Shown: positions 19,727-29,147 of the stretch, one piece after another
How positions within the stretch are numbered: position 1 is the stretch's first letter
Layout: each line of letters starts with the position of its first letter
Origin: an uncultured Amylibacter sp.
Lineage (GTDB): Bacteria; Pseudomonadota; Alphaproteobacteria; Rhodobacterales; Rhodobacteraceae
NCBI GenBank assembly: GCA_947497475.1
Contig: CANMGS010000001.1
Location: forward strand, 558,001-622,000
Length of the DNA: 64,000 nt
Reading direction: 5' to 3'
Notes under the pieces: model-generated
What the model saw: the letters and a program-made list of their open reading frames with translations, nothing else
What the model was told of the DNA's origin: nothing
Databases searched by the model: none
Position numbers and translations under genes: made by a program

Positions 19727-20737
19727 ATGAAATATTCCCTCATTGTGCTTCCAGCATTACTTCTCAACATTGGCAGCGCACTGGCAGACCAAACCAGTTA
19801 CCCGCTTACAATTGAAAACTGTGGGCGTAATTTGACTTTTGAAACTCAGCCAGAACGCGTTGTAAGTATCGGACAAGCGTCTACTGAAATGCTATATGAA
19901 CTTGGGCTTTATAAAAATGTGGCAGGCACAGCTGTTTGGTTCAATGAAGTTCATGCTAAATATAAAGAAATGAACGACCAAGTTGAGCGCATGAATGACA
20001 ATGCGCCAAGTTTTGAAAGCGTTTTGGCAAAGAAACCGCAATTGGTCAGCTCTCAGTATGAATGGTACGTCGGGGCAGAAGGCAGTGTTGGAACGCACGA
20101 ACAATTCGAAACACTTGGGATTCAATCCTACACACTTCCTTCAGATTGCATCGGTAAAGATAACTCCACTGGTGGTGATGGTACGCGCACAGAAAGCTTT
20201 AGCATGGAAAGCATTTACAAAGGGATCGACCAACTCAGCACGATCTTCAATGTAAAAGACGCAGGACAAACAACAATTACCAGCCTACAAGGTCGTCACG
20301 AAAAAGCTGTTAAACGTGCAAAGAATTTGGGCGTTAAAGATTTATCAGCTGTGGTTTGGTTCTCTAGCCCTGATCAGCAGGCAGATGCATATGTTGCTGG
20401 GCAAAAAGGCGTTCCTGGTTTCATGTTAAAAGAGCTTGGTATCCGCAATGTAATTGAAACAGACGAGGAATGGCCAATCGTTGGTTGGGAAACCATCTCT
20501 AAAGCCAATCCAGACGTGATCATTCTGGCCCGTATGGACAGACGCCGCCGTCCGATGGATGATTACAAGCTAAAATTAGAATTTCTAAAAAGTGATCCCG
20601 TAACATCTCAATTGGATGCTGTTGTAAACAACCGTATCATAATCGTTGACGCCCATGCGATCCAACCTTCTGTGCGTATTACAACAGGTTTGGAAACCAT
20701 CGCAGGAGAATTGGAAAAGTTTAATCTTACGCAATGA
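19727..20737 (+). CDS. ABC transporter substrate-binding protein (BtuF/FecB-like, periplasmic)
   Basis: Signal peptide; PERVVSIGQASTEMLYELGLYKNVAGTA; downstream of the cobalamin riboswitch. Confidence 0.88.
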   Translation: MKYSLIVLPALLLNIGSALADQTSYPLTIENCGRNLTFETQPERVVSIGQASTEMLYELGLYKNVAGTAVWFNEVHAKYKEMNDQVERMNDNAPSFESVLAKKPQLVSSQYEWYVGAEGSVGTHEQFETLGIQSYTLPSDCIGKDNSTGGDGTRTESFSMESIYKGIDQLSTIFNVKDAGQTTITSLQGRHEKAVKRAKNLGVKDLSAVVWFSSPDQQADAYVAGQKGVPGFMLKELGIRNVIETDEEWPIVGWETISKANPDVIILARMDRRRRPMDDYKLKLEFLKSDPVTSQLDAVVNNRIIIVDAHAIQPSVRITTGLETIAGELEKFNLTQ

Positions 20738-21789
20738 CAATCGCCTCGGAAACACCTTCAGTTGAGCTCAAGAAGCTCAACTGGTCACGCTTATATTGGC
20801 CGCTTTTAGGAGCCGCTGCAATTCTTGCAGCGGTTCTTGCAGGCTTGGTCATTGGCGAAACAAATATCCCTGTAACGGACGCTTATAAAACATTGGCGAA
20901 TAAGCTTTTGTCAGCGGGATACGAAATCGACTTAATTGATCAAGGCATCTTGTGGGAATACCGCTTACCCCGTGCGATTGTTGCTGCCTCATGTGGTGCT
21001 GCACTCGCGGTTTCTGGTGTTGTCTTACAAGCTTTACTGCGCAACTCATTAGCAGATCCATATATTTTAGGACTATCCGCAGGTGCATCAACCGGTGCTG
21101 TGCTTGTGTCGATTGCCGGGGTTGGTGCAGGTGCAATTTCAATGTCCACAGGCGCATTTGGCGGTGCATTACTGGCCTTCATAATCGTAGCAGGGCTGGC
21201 CAAACTTGCAGGTGGCAAAGCTGGCGCTGCACAATTTGTTCTTGCGGGCATCGCAGGCTCACAACTATTTAATGCTTTAACCTCATTCATCATCGCTAAA
21301 TCAGCCAGTGCAGATCAGGCCCGCGGCATAATGTTTTGGCTACTGGGAAACCTGTCAGGTGTACGTTGGTTTGACGTTGTAACCGCAGCGCCGATCGCAA
21401 TCTTAGGTGTGTTCATTGTATTCCTACATGCACGATCATTAGATGCTTTTACATTTGGCAAAGACGCCGCTGCTTCCGTTGGCGTTGCGGTGCAACGCGT
21501 ACAAATCACATTAATCAGTATAACCGCTTTATTGACCGCTATTATGGTATCCATTGTCGGATCCATCGGTTTTGTTGGGTTGGTCATTCCCCATGCCGCG
21601 CGTTATCTTGTCGGCGTACGTCACAAAGCTCTTATTCCAGCATCTGCAGCAATTGGCGCTGTCTTCCTTGTCCTCGCAGATATTACCGCACGCATCATTA
21701 TTCCAGGACAAGTTTTACCAATTGGCGTTGTCACCGCTTTGATTGGTGCGCCTGCATTTGCAATCATCTTAATTCGGGGTCAAAGATGA
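20734..21789 (+). CDS. FecCD/BtuC-family ABC transporter permease
   Basis: LPRAIVAASCGAALAVSGVVLQALLRNSLADPYILGLSAGASTGA; GSIGFVGLVIPHAARYLVG. Confidence 0.95.
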   Translation: MTIASETPSVELKKLNWSRLYWPLLGAAAILAAVLAGLVIGETNIPVTDAYKTLANKLLSAGYEIDLIDQGILWEYRLPRAIVAASCGAALAVSGVVLQALLRNSLADPYILGLSAGASTGAVLVSIAGVGAGAISMSTGAFGGALLAFIIVAGLAKLAGGKAGAAQFVLAGIAGSQLFNALTSFIIAKSASADQARGIMFWLLGNLSGVRWFDVVTAAPIAILGVFIVFLHARSLDAFTFGKDAAASVGVAVQRVQITLISITALLTAIMVSIVGSIGFVGLVIPHAARYLVGVRHKALIPASAAIGAVFLVLADITARIIIPGQVLPIGVVTALIGAPAFAIILIRGQR

Positions 21790-22559
21790 AATTAGAGGCC
21801 CATAATTTAACATGGTCTGCACGCCAGTCACCAATTGTATCGGATGTTTCTATATCCATCGAATCTGGCGAAATGTTCGGTCTTATAGGTCCCAATGGCT
21901 CTGGTAAATCCACACTAATGCGTATGCTTGCAGGATTAAGCAAACCCAAAGAAGGTGTCGTTACAATCGATGGCACCCCTTTAAAACAAATGTCCCGCAG
22001 ACAGATTGCACAAAAACTGGCGTTTGTAGAACAACAGGCCGAAACCGATGAACTTATAAAGGTGCGTGATGCCGTAGAACTCGGACGGACATGTTGGCTT
22101 TCAGCATTATCACCATGGTCTGAACAAGATGATCTGATCGTAAACTCTGCACTAGAAAATGTAGACATGAACCACATGATCGATCGCAATTGGCACACCC
22201 TTTCAGGTGGGGAACGTCAACGCGTACATATCGCGCGCGCATTAGCACAAGAACCCAGCATTCTGTTATTAGACGAGCCGACCAACCACCTTGATATTTC
22301 TTATCAAGTTGCAATCTTGGATTTGGTAACAAAATTAGACACGACAACTATCGTTGCCCTGCATGATCTAAACCAAGCGTTTAAATGTGATCGTATTGGT
22401 GTCATGCAAGCTGGTAAAATGATCGCTGTTGGCACCCCAGAAGAAATATTAAAACCTACATTCCTCGAAGACATATTTGGCGTATGCGTTCACACCTTAC
22501 AGGACCCTGAAAATGGCAGTACAGTTCTGTCTTTCCATAGCGTTAAGGATAGAACTTAA
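21786..22559 (+). CDS. ABC transporter ATP-binding protein (BtuD/FecE-like)
   Basis: Walker A GPNGSGKST, signature LSGGERQRVHIARALAQ, Walker B ILLLDEPTNHLD. Confidence 0.96.
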   Translation: MKLEAHNLTWSARQSPIVSDVSISIESGEMFGLIGPNGSGKSTLMRMLAGLSKPKEGVVTIDGTPLKQMSRRQIAQKLAFVEQQAETDELIKVRDAVELGRTCWLSALSPWSEQDDLIVNSALENVDMNHMIDRNWHTLSGGERQRVHIARALAQEPSILLLDEPTNHLDISYQVAILDLVTKLDTTTIVALHDLNQAFKCDRIGVMQAGKMIAVGTPEEILKPTFLEDIFGVCVHTLQDPENGSTVLSFHSVKDRT

Positions 22560-22572
22560 AACACAAAATAAA

Positions 22573-22598
22573 ACCCCGTCACTTCTCAGCAACGGGGT
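22573..22598. terminator. Hairpin terminator between convergent operons
   Basis: ACCCCGT...ACGGGGT. Confidence 0.7.
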
Positions 22599-22623
22599 CA
22601 TAAATTTTCAAAGCTAAAAACGT

Positions 22624-23184
22624 TTAGTGAAGTTTTTCACCTACATCTTTAATCGCAGCATCGATCAAGCCGCCTGCATCTTTTGCAGACATCTTAGAAG
22701 CAATCACACCGCCAGCAACTGTTGTTGCAACAGATACGGCCGTATCGCGTACTTCTTTCACAGCAGACGCTTCTGCAGATGCAATTTGATCTTCTGCGGC
22801 TTGCAGGCGACGTGCAATCGTATCTTTCAAATCGATCTTAGCTTGCTCAGCAGCAGCTTGTGCCTCTGTCTTTGCATTCGCAACGATCTTGTCAGCTTGT
22901 TCTTGCACTTCTTGTTGCTTACGTTCGTAGGATGCCAAAACGGCTTGAGCTTCGTCACGCAATGTACGTGCTTCTTCCAAATCCGCTTTGATACCTTCTG
23001 CGCGCTCATCCAACATGCCACCAACTTTGCCAGGAACCTTAAGGTATACCAACAAACCGATGAACAATAGGAATGCAATCAACACAACAAAGTCAGTATT
23101 GTTCAAGCTAAAGAAAGGGCCACTTGCAGCCAACGCTGGTGCAGATGTCAAAGCCAATACAGCTGAAGTTGTAAAAGTTTTCAT
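22624..23184 (-). CDS. atpF: ATP synthase F0 subunit b
   Basis: Position after b'; [42 protein letters not shown]. Confidence 0.95.
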   Translation of the reverse strand: MKTFTTSAVLALTSAPALAASGPFFSLNNTDFVVLIAFLLFIGLLVYLKVPGKVGGMLDERAEGIKADLEEARTLRDEAQAVLASYERKQQEVQEQADKIVANAKTEAQAAAEQAKIDLKDTIARRLQAAEDQIASAEASAVKEVRDTAVSVATTVAGGVIASKMSAKDAGGLIDAAIKDVGEKLH

Positions 23185-23188
23185 GATC

Positions 23189-23725
23189 TTACCCTTTCAA
23201 CTGTGCTTTAACAGCAGCTTTAACAGCTTTCGCATCCGCCGCACCCGGCATCACTGCATCAACAATTGCTGACGCTGTATCGGTTGCAACAACCTCAACA
23301 GATGCCAAAGCATTGTCTTTGATTTCTTTGATCTTTGCTTCGCCTTCAGCAGCTTTTGCAGCAATCTCTGCATCTGCTTTTGCAATCGCTTTATCCAAAT
23401 CTTTTTGGATGTCCGCTTTTGTCTCAGCAACGATACTAGATGCCTCTAGACGCGCATCAGCCAAAGCTTTGTTATATGCAGCTTCTGCATCAACAGCTTT
23501 TGCTTTCAACGCTTCAGCTTTTTCCAGATCACGTTGGATTGTGTCACTACGATCCGCCAAAACGCTTGCAATGCGAGGCAAGGCAATACGGCTTAGAACG
23601 ATGTAGATTACAACCAGTGTAACCACCAACCAGAAAATCTGGTTTGGAAAAGTTGAAAAGTCTAACTGCGGCATACCAGGTGCCGAAGCAGCTTCATGAC
23701 CTGCGCTATGAGTAGTGTCAGCCAT
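23189..23725 (-). CDS. ATP synthase F0 subunit b'
   Basis: [50 protein letters not shown]. Confidence 0.95.
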   Translation of the reverse strand: MADTTHSAGHEAASAPGMPQLDFSTFPNQIFWLVVTLVVIYIVLSRIALPRIASVLADRSDTIQRDLEKAEALKAKAVDAEAAYNKALADARLEASSIVAETKADIQKDLDKAIAKADAEIAAKAAEGEAKIKEIKDNALASVEVVATDTASAIVDAVMPGAADAKAVKAAVKAQLKG

Positions 23726-23817
23726 TTTACTCTCCAATGGGAAAACGAGTGGGGCAGAATGCCCAACACTCGCCAATCATATACTTAACCTAAAAAGGTT
23801 AAGCTCTCAAACGTTGC

Positions 23818-24054
23818 TTAAACAGCAAACATTAGTAGCAATGCTACTAGGAATGAGAAGATACCCAAAGCTTCAGCAAACGCGATGCCGATGAACAATG
23901 TAGCTGTTTGCGCGCCAGCTGCTGCTGGGTTGCGAAGTGCACCTGACAGGAAGTTACCTGCAACTGTACCCACACCGATACCTGCGCCACCCATACCAAT
24001 ACAAGCCAAGCCTGCACCGATGAATTGACCCATTTCTGCGATATTACCTTCCAT
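23818..24054 (-). CDS. atpE: ATP synthase F0 subunit c
   Basis: [56 protein letters not shown]. Confidence 0.98.
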   Translation of the reverse strand: MEGNIAEMGQFIGAGLACIGMGGAGIGVGTVAGNFLSGALRNPAAAGAQTATLFIGIAFAEALGIFSFLVALLLMFAV

Positions 24055-24101
24055 GACGATTTCTCCTTTTGATGGAATAGATATATTAGTTGCTCAAACG
24101 A

Positions 24102-24851
24102 TTAGTGGCTCGGATGCAAAGCATCGTTCAGATACACACACGTTAGAATAGTGAAGACATACGCCTGAATAGCGGCCACTAGGACCTCAAGACCGTAAAC
24201 GGCTGTGATCGCAAAGATCGGTGCGATAGCACCCAAACCCAGCGCGCCTGCGAAACCCGCAAACACTTTGATCACCGCGTGGCCAGCCATAACATTACCC
24301 GCAAGACGGATAGAGTGGCTAACAGGACGTACGAAATAAGAGATAAGTTCGATCACAGCCAAAATCGGACGCAATGCCAATGGCGCTGATGAAACCCAGA
24401 ACAATCCCAAGAATTTGAAGCCATTCAATGCGAAGCCAAGGATTGTCACTGTAAAGAAAACAGCAAATGCTAGTGTGGCTGTAACCGCAATGTGGGATGT
24501 TGTTGTGAATGATGTTGGAATCAAGCCAAGGAAGTTGGCAACCAAAACAAACATAAACAATGTAAAGATATATGGAAAGAATTTCAGGCCTTGTTTGCCT
24601 GTGATGTCTTCAACCATTTTGTAGATAAAGCCGTACATACTTTCAGCAATTGACTGACTGCGTGAAGGAACGATCGCACGACCGCGTGTACCAAAAACCA
24701 ACAATGCAACGATAGCCAGAACAGTAAAGCCCATCCACAATGTTACGTTTGTTGGCGTATAAAAATGGATAGGACCATCACCAAACAAAGAATGTATTTG
24801 GAACTGATCCATTGGATGGATGTTAAAGCCGCTTGTTGCTTCGTCTGCCAC
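24102..24851 (-). CDS. atpB: ATP synthase F0 subunit a
   Basis: [23 protein letters not shown]-type motif and [18 protein letters not shown]. Confidence 0.98.
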   Translation of the reverse strand: MADEATSGFNIHPMDQFQIHSLFGDGPIHFYTPTNVTLWMGFTVLAIVALLVFGTRGRAIVPSRSQSIAESMYGFIYKMVEDITGKQGLKFFPYIFTLFMFVLVANFLGLIPTSFTTTSHIAVTATLAFAVFFTVTILGFALNGFKFLGLFWVSSAPLALRPILAVIELISYFVRPVSHSIRLAGNVMAGHAVIKVFAGFAGALGLGAIAPIFAITAVYGLEVLVAAIQAYVFTILTCVYLNDALHPSH

Positions 24852-24912
24852 GTGTCTTTTCCTTCATCTTGGGTGGTCACTCCACCCGATCTATCTTGTC
24901 CCCGCTATCAGC

Positions 24913-25227
24913 TTATTCAGCATCCAGCTTCGAATTCTTTTTCTGAACCTCTTCTGCCGTCCGCATCATCGTACGCACACCAGCAACAAAGCCCAATATT
25001 GTGAATATAATCATGAACCACGGCAAAGTGCCCGCCAGCGTATCAATCCCATATCCGATCCCGAACCCCAGCAGCAATCCTGCCACCAATTCGGTCACCA
25101 TCCGCCAGCCATGCTGGGCTTGTGAGATATGGCTTTCTTCGCGCGCTTCAGGTTCTTGCCCCTTCTTCGCAGCTGCCAGCCGTTTCTCTAATGCATCTAA
25201 ACGCTCGGGATCAGGGCCATCAGTCAT
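24913..25227 (-). CDS. atpI: AtpI family protein
   Basis: LVAGLLLGFGIGYGIDTLAGTLPWFMIIFTILGFVAGVRTMMR; first gene of the F0 operon. Confidence 0.9.
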   Translation of the reverse strand: MTDGPDPERLDALEKRLAAAKKGQEPEAREESHISQAQHGWRMVTELVAGLLLGFGIGYGIDTLAGTLPWFMIIFTILGFVAGVRTMMRTAEEVQKKNSKLDAE

Positions 25228-25315
25228 TTTTCAGCCCCTCCTTAATCACGCCAAAAGACACACCTTGGACAGTTGCGCGGAAAATAGGGTTAAGGGGGCT
25301 CAGAGTCAACGCGTT

Positions 25316-25331
25316 TGTCCCAGTTGGGACA
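25316..25331. promoter_or_regulatory. Inverted repeat upstream of atpI
   Basis: TGTCCCA-GT-TGGGACA, about 90 bp upstream of the atpI start. Confidence 0.4.
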
Positions 25332-25512
25332 TTTCGTAAACTACTGTTTTTATGTGATTTTACCGACCTGCGACAGGTTTATCGCTAACGACAGACCACC
25401 GTATGCCGCCTTTCATGCATGAATCCATTCATTCAACCATTTGGTTGAAAATAAACTTGAACAAGTTAATCAGACCAATAAAACTCATCTTAATTACATC
25501 AGAGATATTTAA

Positions 25513-26451
25513 ATGAAAACTATAGCATTAGACCAAAACAAATGGATCGAACTTAGAGAAGCTATGCTTTATCCAAATGACAACATAGAAGTTTACGAAG
25601 TTTTAGAATACCTAATTCAAAGTGCTCAAAAAGGTAAGATACAGATCCCACTCCACTACAGTAATATTTATGAAACGTATAAGATATACGATACAGAAAG
25701 GCGCGAACCTTTATCATATATTCAGAGTGTTTTAAGCCAAGGAACCGTTTTCGTAGGTAGGAATATTCAACGTAAAATTGAAGTTCAAACATTGTTAAGA
25801 GATGCCTTCAACCTGCCTAAGGTTAACTCAAACGTAGACACTTTTACCTCTAAATTATTTTGGGAATCTGTAGGAACCAGAGAACTGTTAGGAGCTGAGT
25901 TTCTTACCGATAAAATTGTCTCCCTCACTCAAGAGAACCCTCAACTTGCTTTATTCACATATCTTAATGAGCCTGATGTTGAATTTCGCAACGCTGCCAT
26001 CCGAAAATATAGCAATGGTATTTCAGAACTTCTTAAGGATATTGAAAAACGGCGGCAATTTTACAAAGATCAATCGCTTTCGATGCGTCGAAGAATTTTA
26101 GGTGTTCATATCTGGATGGAAAACCAAGATCACTTTTGGGAAGAAGTTGATAGGCTTGGAATCTCGACTGAGCAATTTAAAAATTCTAACGATAGCTTAA
26201 AACGTGACCTTATAAGAAAAGTTCCAAGTTTAAACATAGAGCGAGAACTAACCCTCAAGTTAGAATCTGAAGACATAATATTGGTTGAAAATGATACTCG
26301 GGATATGATGTTTTTTTGTTCCACAATCCCAATATGCGATATTATTGTAGCGGAACGCCCATTCACTGAAAGAGCAAAGCAGGCAAACTTAGGAAAAGAA
26401 TATAAAACCGAATTGTTGACCAATTTAGGCGAATTATTACACGTAATTTAA
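25513..26451 (+). CDS. Hypothetical protein with PIN-like features, orphan
   Basis: 312-aa AT-rich ORF; N-terminal TIALDQNKWIEL, internal NIYETYK, C-terminal NDTRDMMFFCSTIPICDIIVAE give a D...E...D...D arrangement. Confidence 0.6.
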   Translation: MKTIALDQNKWIELREAMLYPNDNIEVYEVLEYLIQSAQKGKIQIPLHYSNIYETYKIYDTERREPLSYIQSVLSQGTVFVGRNIQRKIEVQTLLRDAFNLPKVNSNVDTFTSKLFWESVGTRELLGAEFLTDKIVSLTQENPQLALFTYLNEPDVEFRNAAIRKYSNGISELLKDIEKRRQFYKDQSLSMRRRILGVHIWMENQDHFWEEVDRLGISTEQFKNSNDSLKRDLIRKVPSLNIERELTLKLESEDIILVENDTRDMMFFCSTIPICDIIVAERPFTERAKQANLGKEYKTELLTNLGELLHVI

Positions 26452-26475
26452 ACAACCACATACGCTAAAGTTACT

Positions 26476-26546
26476 GGCCCGCTTGCGGGCCGCGCCCGAT
26501 CCTCCCCCACGGGAGGGCGCACTGCGCCCACCCTAATCTCGGGCGC
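26476..26546. repeat. GC-rich multi-hairpin intergenic element
   Basis: GGCCCGC-TT-GCGGGCC hairpin, then outer stem GCGCCCGA...TCGGGCGC enclosing CCTCCC/GGGAGG and GGGCGC/GCGCCC hairpins. Confidence 0.75.
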
Positions 26547-26579
26547 TACGTTGCATTTCTTCTAAATGGTTCGACAAAC

Positions 26580-27788
26580 TCAATATAAGTAATCCCGCGT
26601 CACAGGCACCGCTTGCTGATCCTTAGTGATCTGAAACTGGAACACCACCTGGCGGTCCAAACGGAATGTCAGCTCTGATGCGATTAAGTAATACCGCCAC
26701 ATCCGACAGAAGGTGTAATCGTAAATCTCCAGTACCTGATCCAAATTCGCCTCAAAACGTGCGCGCCAATCGCGCAGGGTGTCTGCATAATGAATGCGCC
26801 AGACTTCAATATCCGTGGTGATCAAATTTGCATCTTCGATCACAGGCAGCACCTCGGACATCGCGGGGCAATAGCCGCCTGGGAAAATATATTTCGCGAT
26901 CCATGGGCTGGTGATATTCGGTGGCGCACAACGACCAATCGTGTGGATCAACGCCACGCCATCAGGCTTCAGCAGCTTTTTCACATGTTCAAAATACTCT
27001 GCATAATGCGGCACGCCGACATGTTCGAACATGCCTACAGAAACGATACGGTCGAATTGTTCGGTGACATTGCGGTAGTCTTGCAAACGGAAATCAACGT
27101 GTGCCTCAAGCCCCGCTTCTGCTACACGCGCCTCTGCCACTTTGTGCTGTTCTTTGGAGAGTGTTACACCTACCACATCCACACCATAATCTTTGGCCAA
27201 AGTCAGCCCCATACCGCCCCAGCCACAACCGATGTCTAAAACACGCATGCCCTTTTCCAATCGCAGCTTACCAGCGATATGCGCCTTCTTCTGCGCTTGC
27301 GCCATTTCCAGCGTGTCATTGAGTGTTTTGTAATAGCCGCAGGAATATTGTTTATCGTCATCTAGAAACAGATCGTACAGCTGGTCAGACAGATCATAGT
27401 GATGTGCCACATTTTGCTGCGCACGTCCTACGGGATTGTGTTGGGAAATCTTGCGCAGGATTTTACGGGCAGACTGCATGAATTTCTGACCTGTGGTAGG
27501 ATTGTTAAATCGCTCTCCATTCCGTCCGAGGTTCAAGACAGCCAAGGATAAGAAACCATAAAGATCGTCATTTTTAATCGTCATCGACCCATTCATATAA
27601 GCCTCGCCAACAGCCATATCTGGGTTCATTAAAATCTTACGTGGCAGATCATCTTCGTGAAGCGTCACTTCTACCAGATCACCGCTGCCATCCCCTAAGC
27701 TTACCGAACTACCGTCATTCAAAGTGATCTTTAGAGATCCACGTTTGAATGATTTTGTTAGAAACGTTTTGAATAAACTATCCCACAT
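26580..27788 (-). CDS. Cyclopropane-fatty-acyl-phospholipid synthase family protein
   Basis: VLDIGCGWGGMGLTLAKDYGVDVVGVTLSKEQ...VGMFEHVGVPHYAEYF...FPGGYCPAMSEVLPVIE. Confidence 0.93.
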   Translation of the reverse strand: MWDSLFKTFLTKSFKRGSLKITLNDGSSVSLGDGSGDLVEVTLHEDDLPRKILMNPDMAVGEAYMNGSMTIKNDDLYGFLSLAVLNLGRNGERFNNPTTGQKFMQSARKILRKISQHNPVGRAQQNVAHHYDLSDQLYDLFLDDDKQYSCGYYKTLNDTLEMAQAQKKAHIAGKLRLEKGMRVLDIGCGWGGMGLTLAKDYGVDVVGVTLSKEQHKVAEARVAEAGLEAHVDFRLQDYRNVTEQFDRIVSVGMFEHVGVPHYAEYFEHVKKLLKPDGVALIHTIGRCAPPNITSPWIAKYIFPGGYCPAMSEVLPVIEDANLITTDIEVWRIHYADTLRDWRARFEANLDQVLEIYDYTFCRMWRYYLIASELTFRLDRQVVFQFQITKDQQAVPVTRDYLY

Positions 27789-27886
27789 ACAAAAACTTCT
27801 CCGTATTCAATACGAAGAAGCCTAAGGAATAAAATTATAAAACGAAAGTCACTTTCAATGCCGTGACTGTTATCGCCAGAGTGCGC

Positions 27887-28945
27887 TTATGACAGCTTTG
27901 ACGCGTGCGCTTCTTTGAATGTGATCAAGCGGCGTTCAGCCTCGTCCCACAGGTGCAGATTTACGCTTTTAAAGCTTTCCATAATCGTCAGGCGTTTCAT
28001 GTCACCAAGGATCGGATGATCTTTGATCACTTCAGTCAAACGGTAAAATGGAATGCGACTGTATAGGTGGTGTACGTGATGCACACCAATGTTGCCTGTC
28101 ATCCACTGTAGTGGCTGTGGCAATACGTAGTGCGAAGACCCATGAAGCGCTGCATCATGCATATCCCAATCTTCTGGCATATCCCAATGTGTTTCTTCGA
28201 ACTGATGCTGCACATAGAACAACCACATACCCGCCGCTGCAGCTGTAAAGCTTGTGATCGCAAAAATTGCAAAGAACTGCCAGAAGCCGATCAGGTAAAT
28301 CATAGATGCATAGACAAGGAACATCATCACAGATGTGCCCAATGATGAAATCCAGTATTTCGCTCCATCTTTCATAAAGCCAACAGGTAGACGTTGTTGA
28401 ATACCGAAGATATAAATCGGGCCGATCACAAACAGCGTTAGCGGGCTACGGTACAAACGGTACATAAATTGCTGCCATTTGGTGCTGTCTTTGTATTCCT
28501 GCACAGTCATTGTGTAGATGTCACCAACGCCGCGCTTTTCAAGATTGCCAGAGGCGGAGTGGTGAATTGAGTGGCTGCGACGCCACAATGTATAAGGTGT
28601 CAGTGTTAGCACCCCAATCACACGTCCAACCCAATCATTTGCCACACGCGATGGGAACAAAGAGCCATGCCCACAATCATGTTGGATCGTAAACAGACGC
28701 ACCAAAAAGCCGCCGCCAATAAAGCATAAGAAGCCTGTCAGAATATAGCTGACTGAAAGCGACGCCCAAGCAAGTGCCCAACACCCAAAGAACCCTGTCG
28801 CGGTTACAGCCAGTTCAAAGACGCTGCGCCAAGTGCTTGGCGTTCTGTATTGCGCAAGTATACGCAACCAGTCTTTGCTCGGTGTTGTTGTTTCAAGGGA
28901 AGTGTCTTGCGCCTTAAGGGCGTGCAGCCCGGACATGTCGTTCAT
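27887..28945 (-). CDS. Membrane fatty acid desaturase
   Basis: His boxes HDCGHGSLF, HSIHHSASG, HHVHH (NIGVHHVHHLYSRIPFYRL). Confidence 0.93.
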   Translation of the reverse strand: MNDMSGLHALKAQDTSLETTTPSKDWLRILAQYRTPSTWRSVFELAVTATGFFGCWALAWASLSVSYILTGFLCFIGGGFLVRLFTIQHDCGHGSLFPSRVANDWVGRVIGVLTLTPYTLWRRSHSIHHSASGNLEKRGVGDIYTMTVQEYKDSTKWQQFMYRLYRSPLTLFVIGPIYIFGIQQRLPVGFMKDGAKYWISSLGTSVMMFLVYASMIYLIGFWQFFAIFAITSFTAAAAGMWLFYVQHQFEETHWDMPEDWDMHDAALHGSSHYVLPQPLQWMTGNIGVHHVHHLYSRIPFYRLTEVIKDHPILGDMKRLTIMESFKSVNLHLWDEAERRLITFKEAHASKLS

Positions 28946-29147
28946 TTAGTTTAGGCCTTAGGCTGTTTTATGCTCGATGTTTTAGATGATGTATACGCTA
29001 CTCGAAAAAGTGTTAACCTGAAAGATATTTTCCACATAAAATTACAAACAATCCTGTGACATATTCGCGTTTATAACAGTCAAGCGCATGTTTCGTATTG
29101 TTTTTAATGGGAAAATGAAACTTTCGTAAAAATCAATTTGTTAACTT

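Noticed and set aside
22624-23725. Two neighbouring b-type ATP synthase genes as a duplication
   Set aside because: This is the normal b/b' arrangement of alphaproteobacterial F0 operons.
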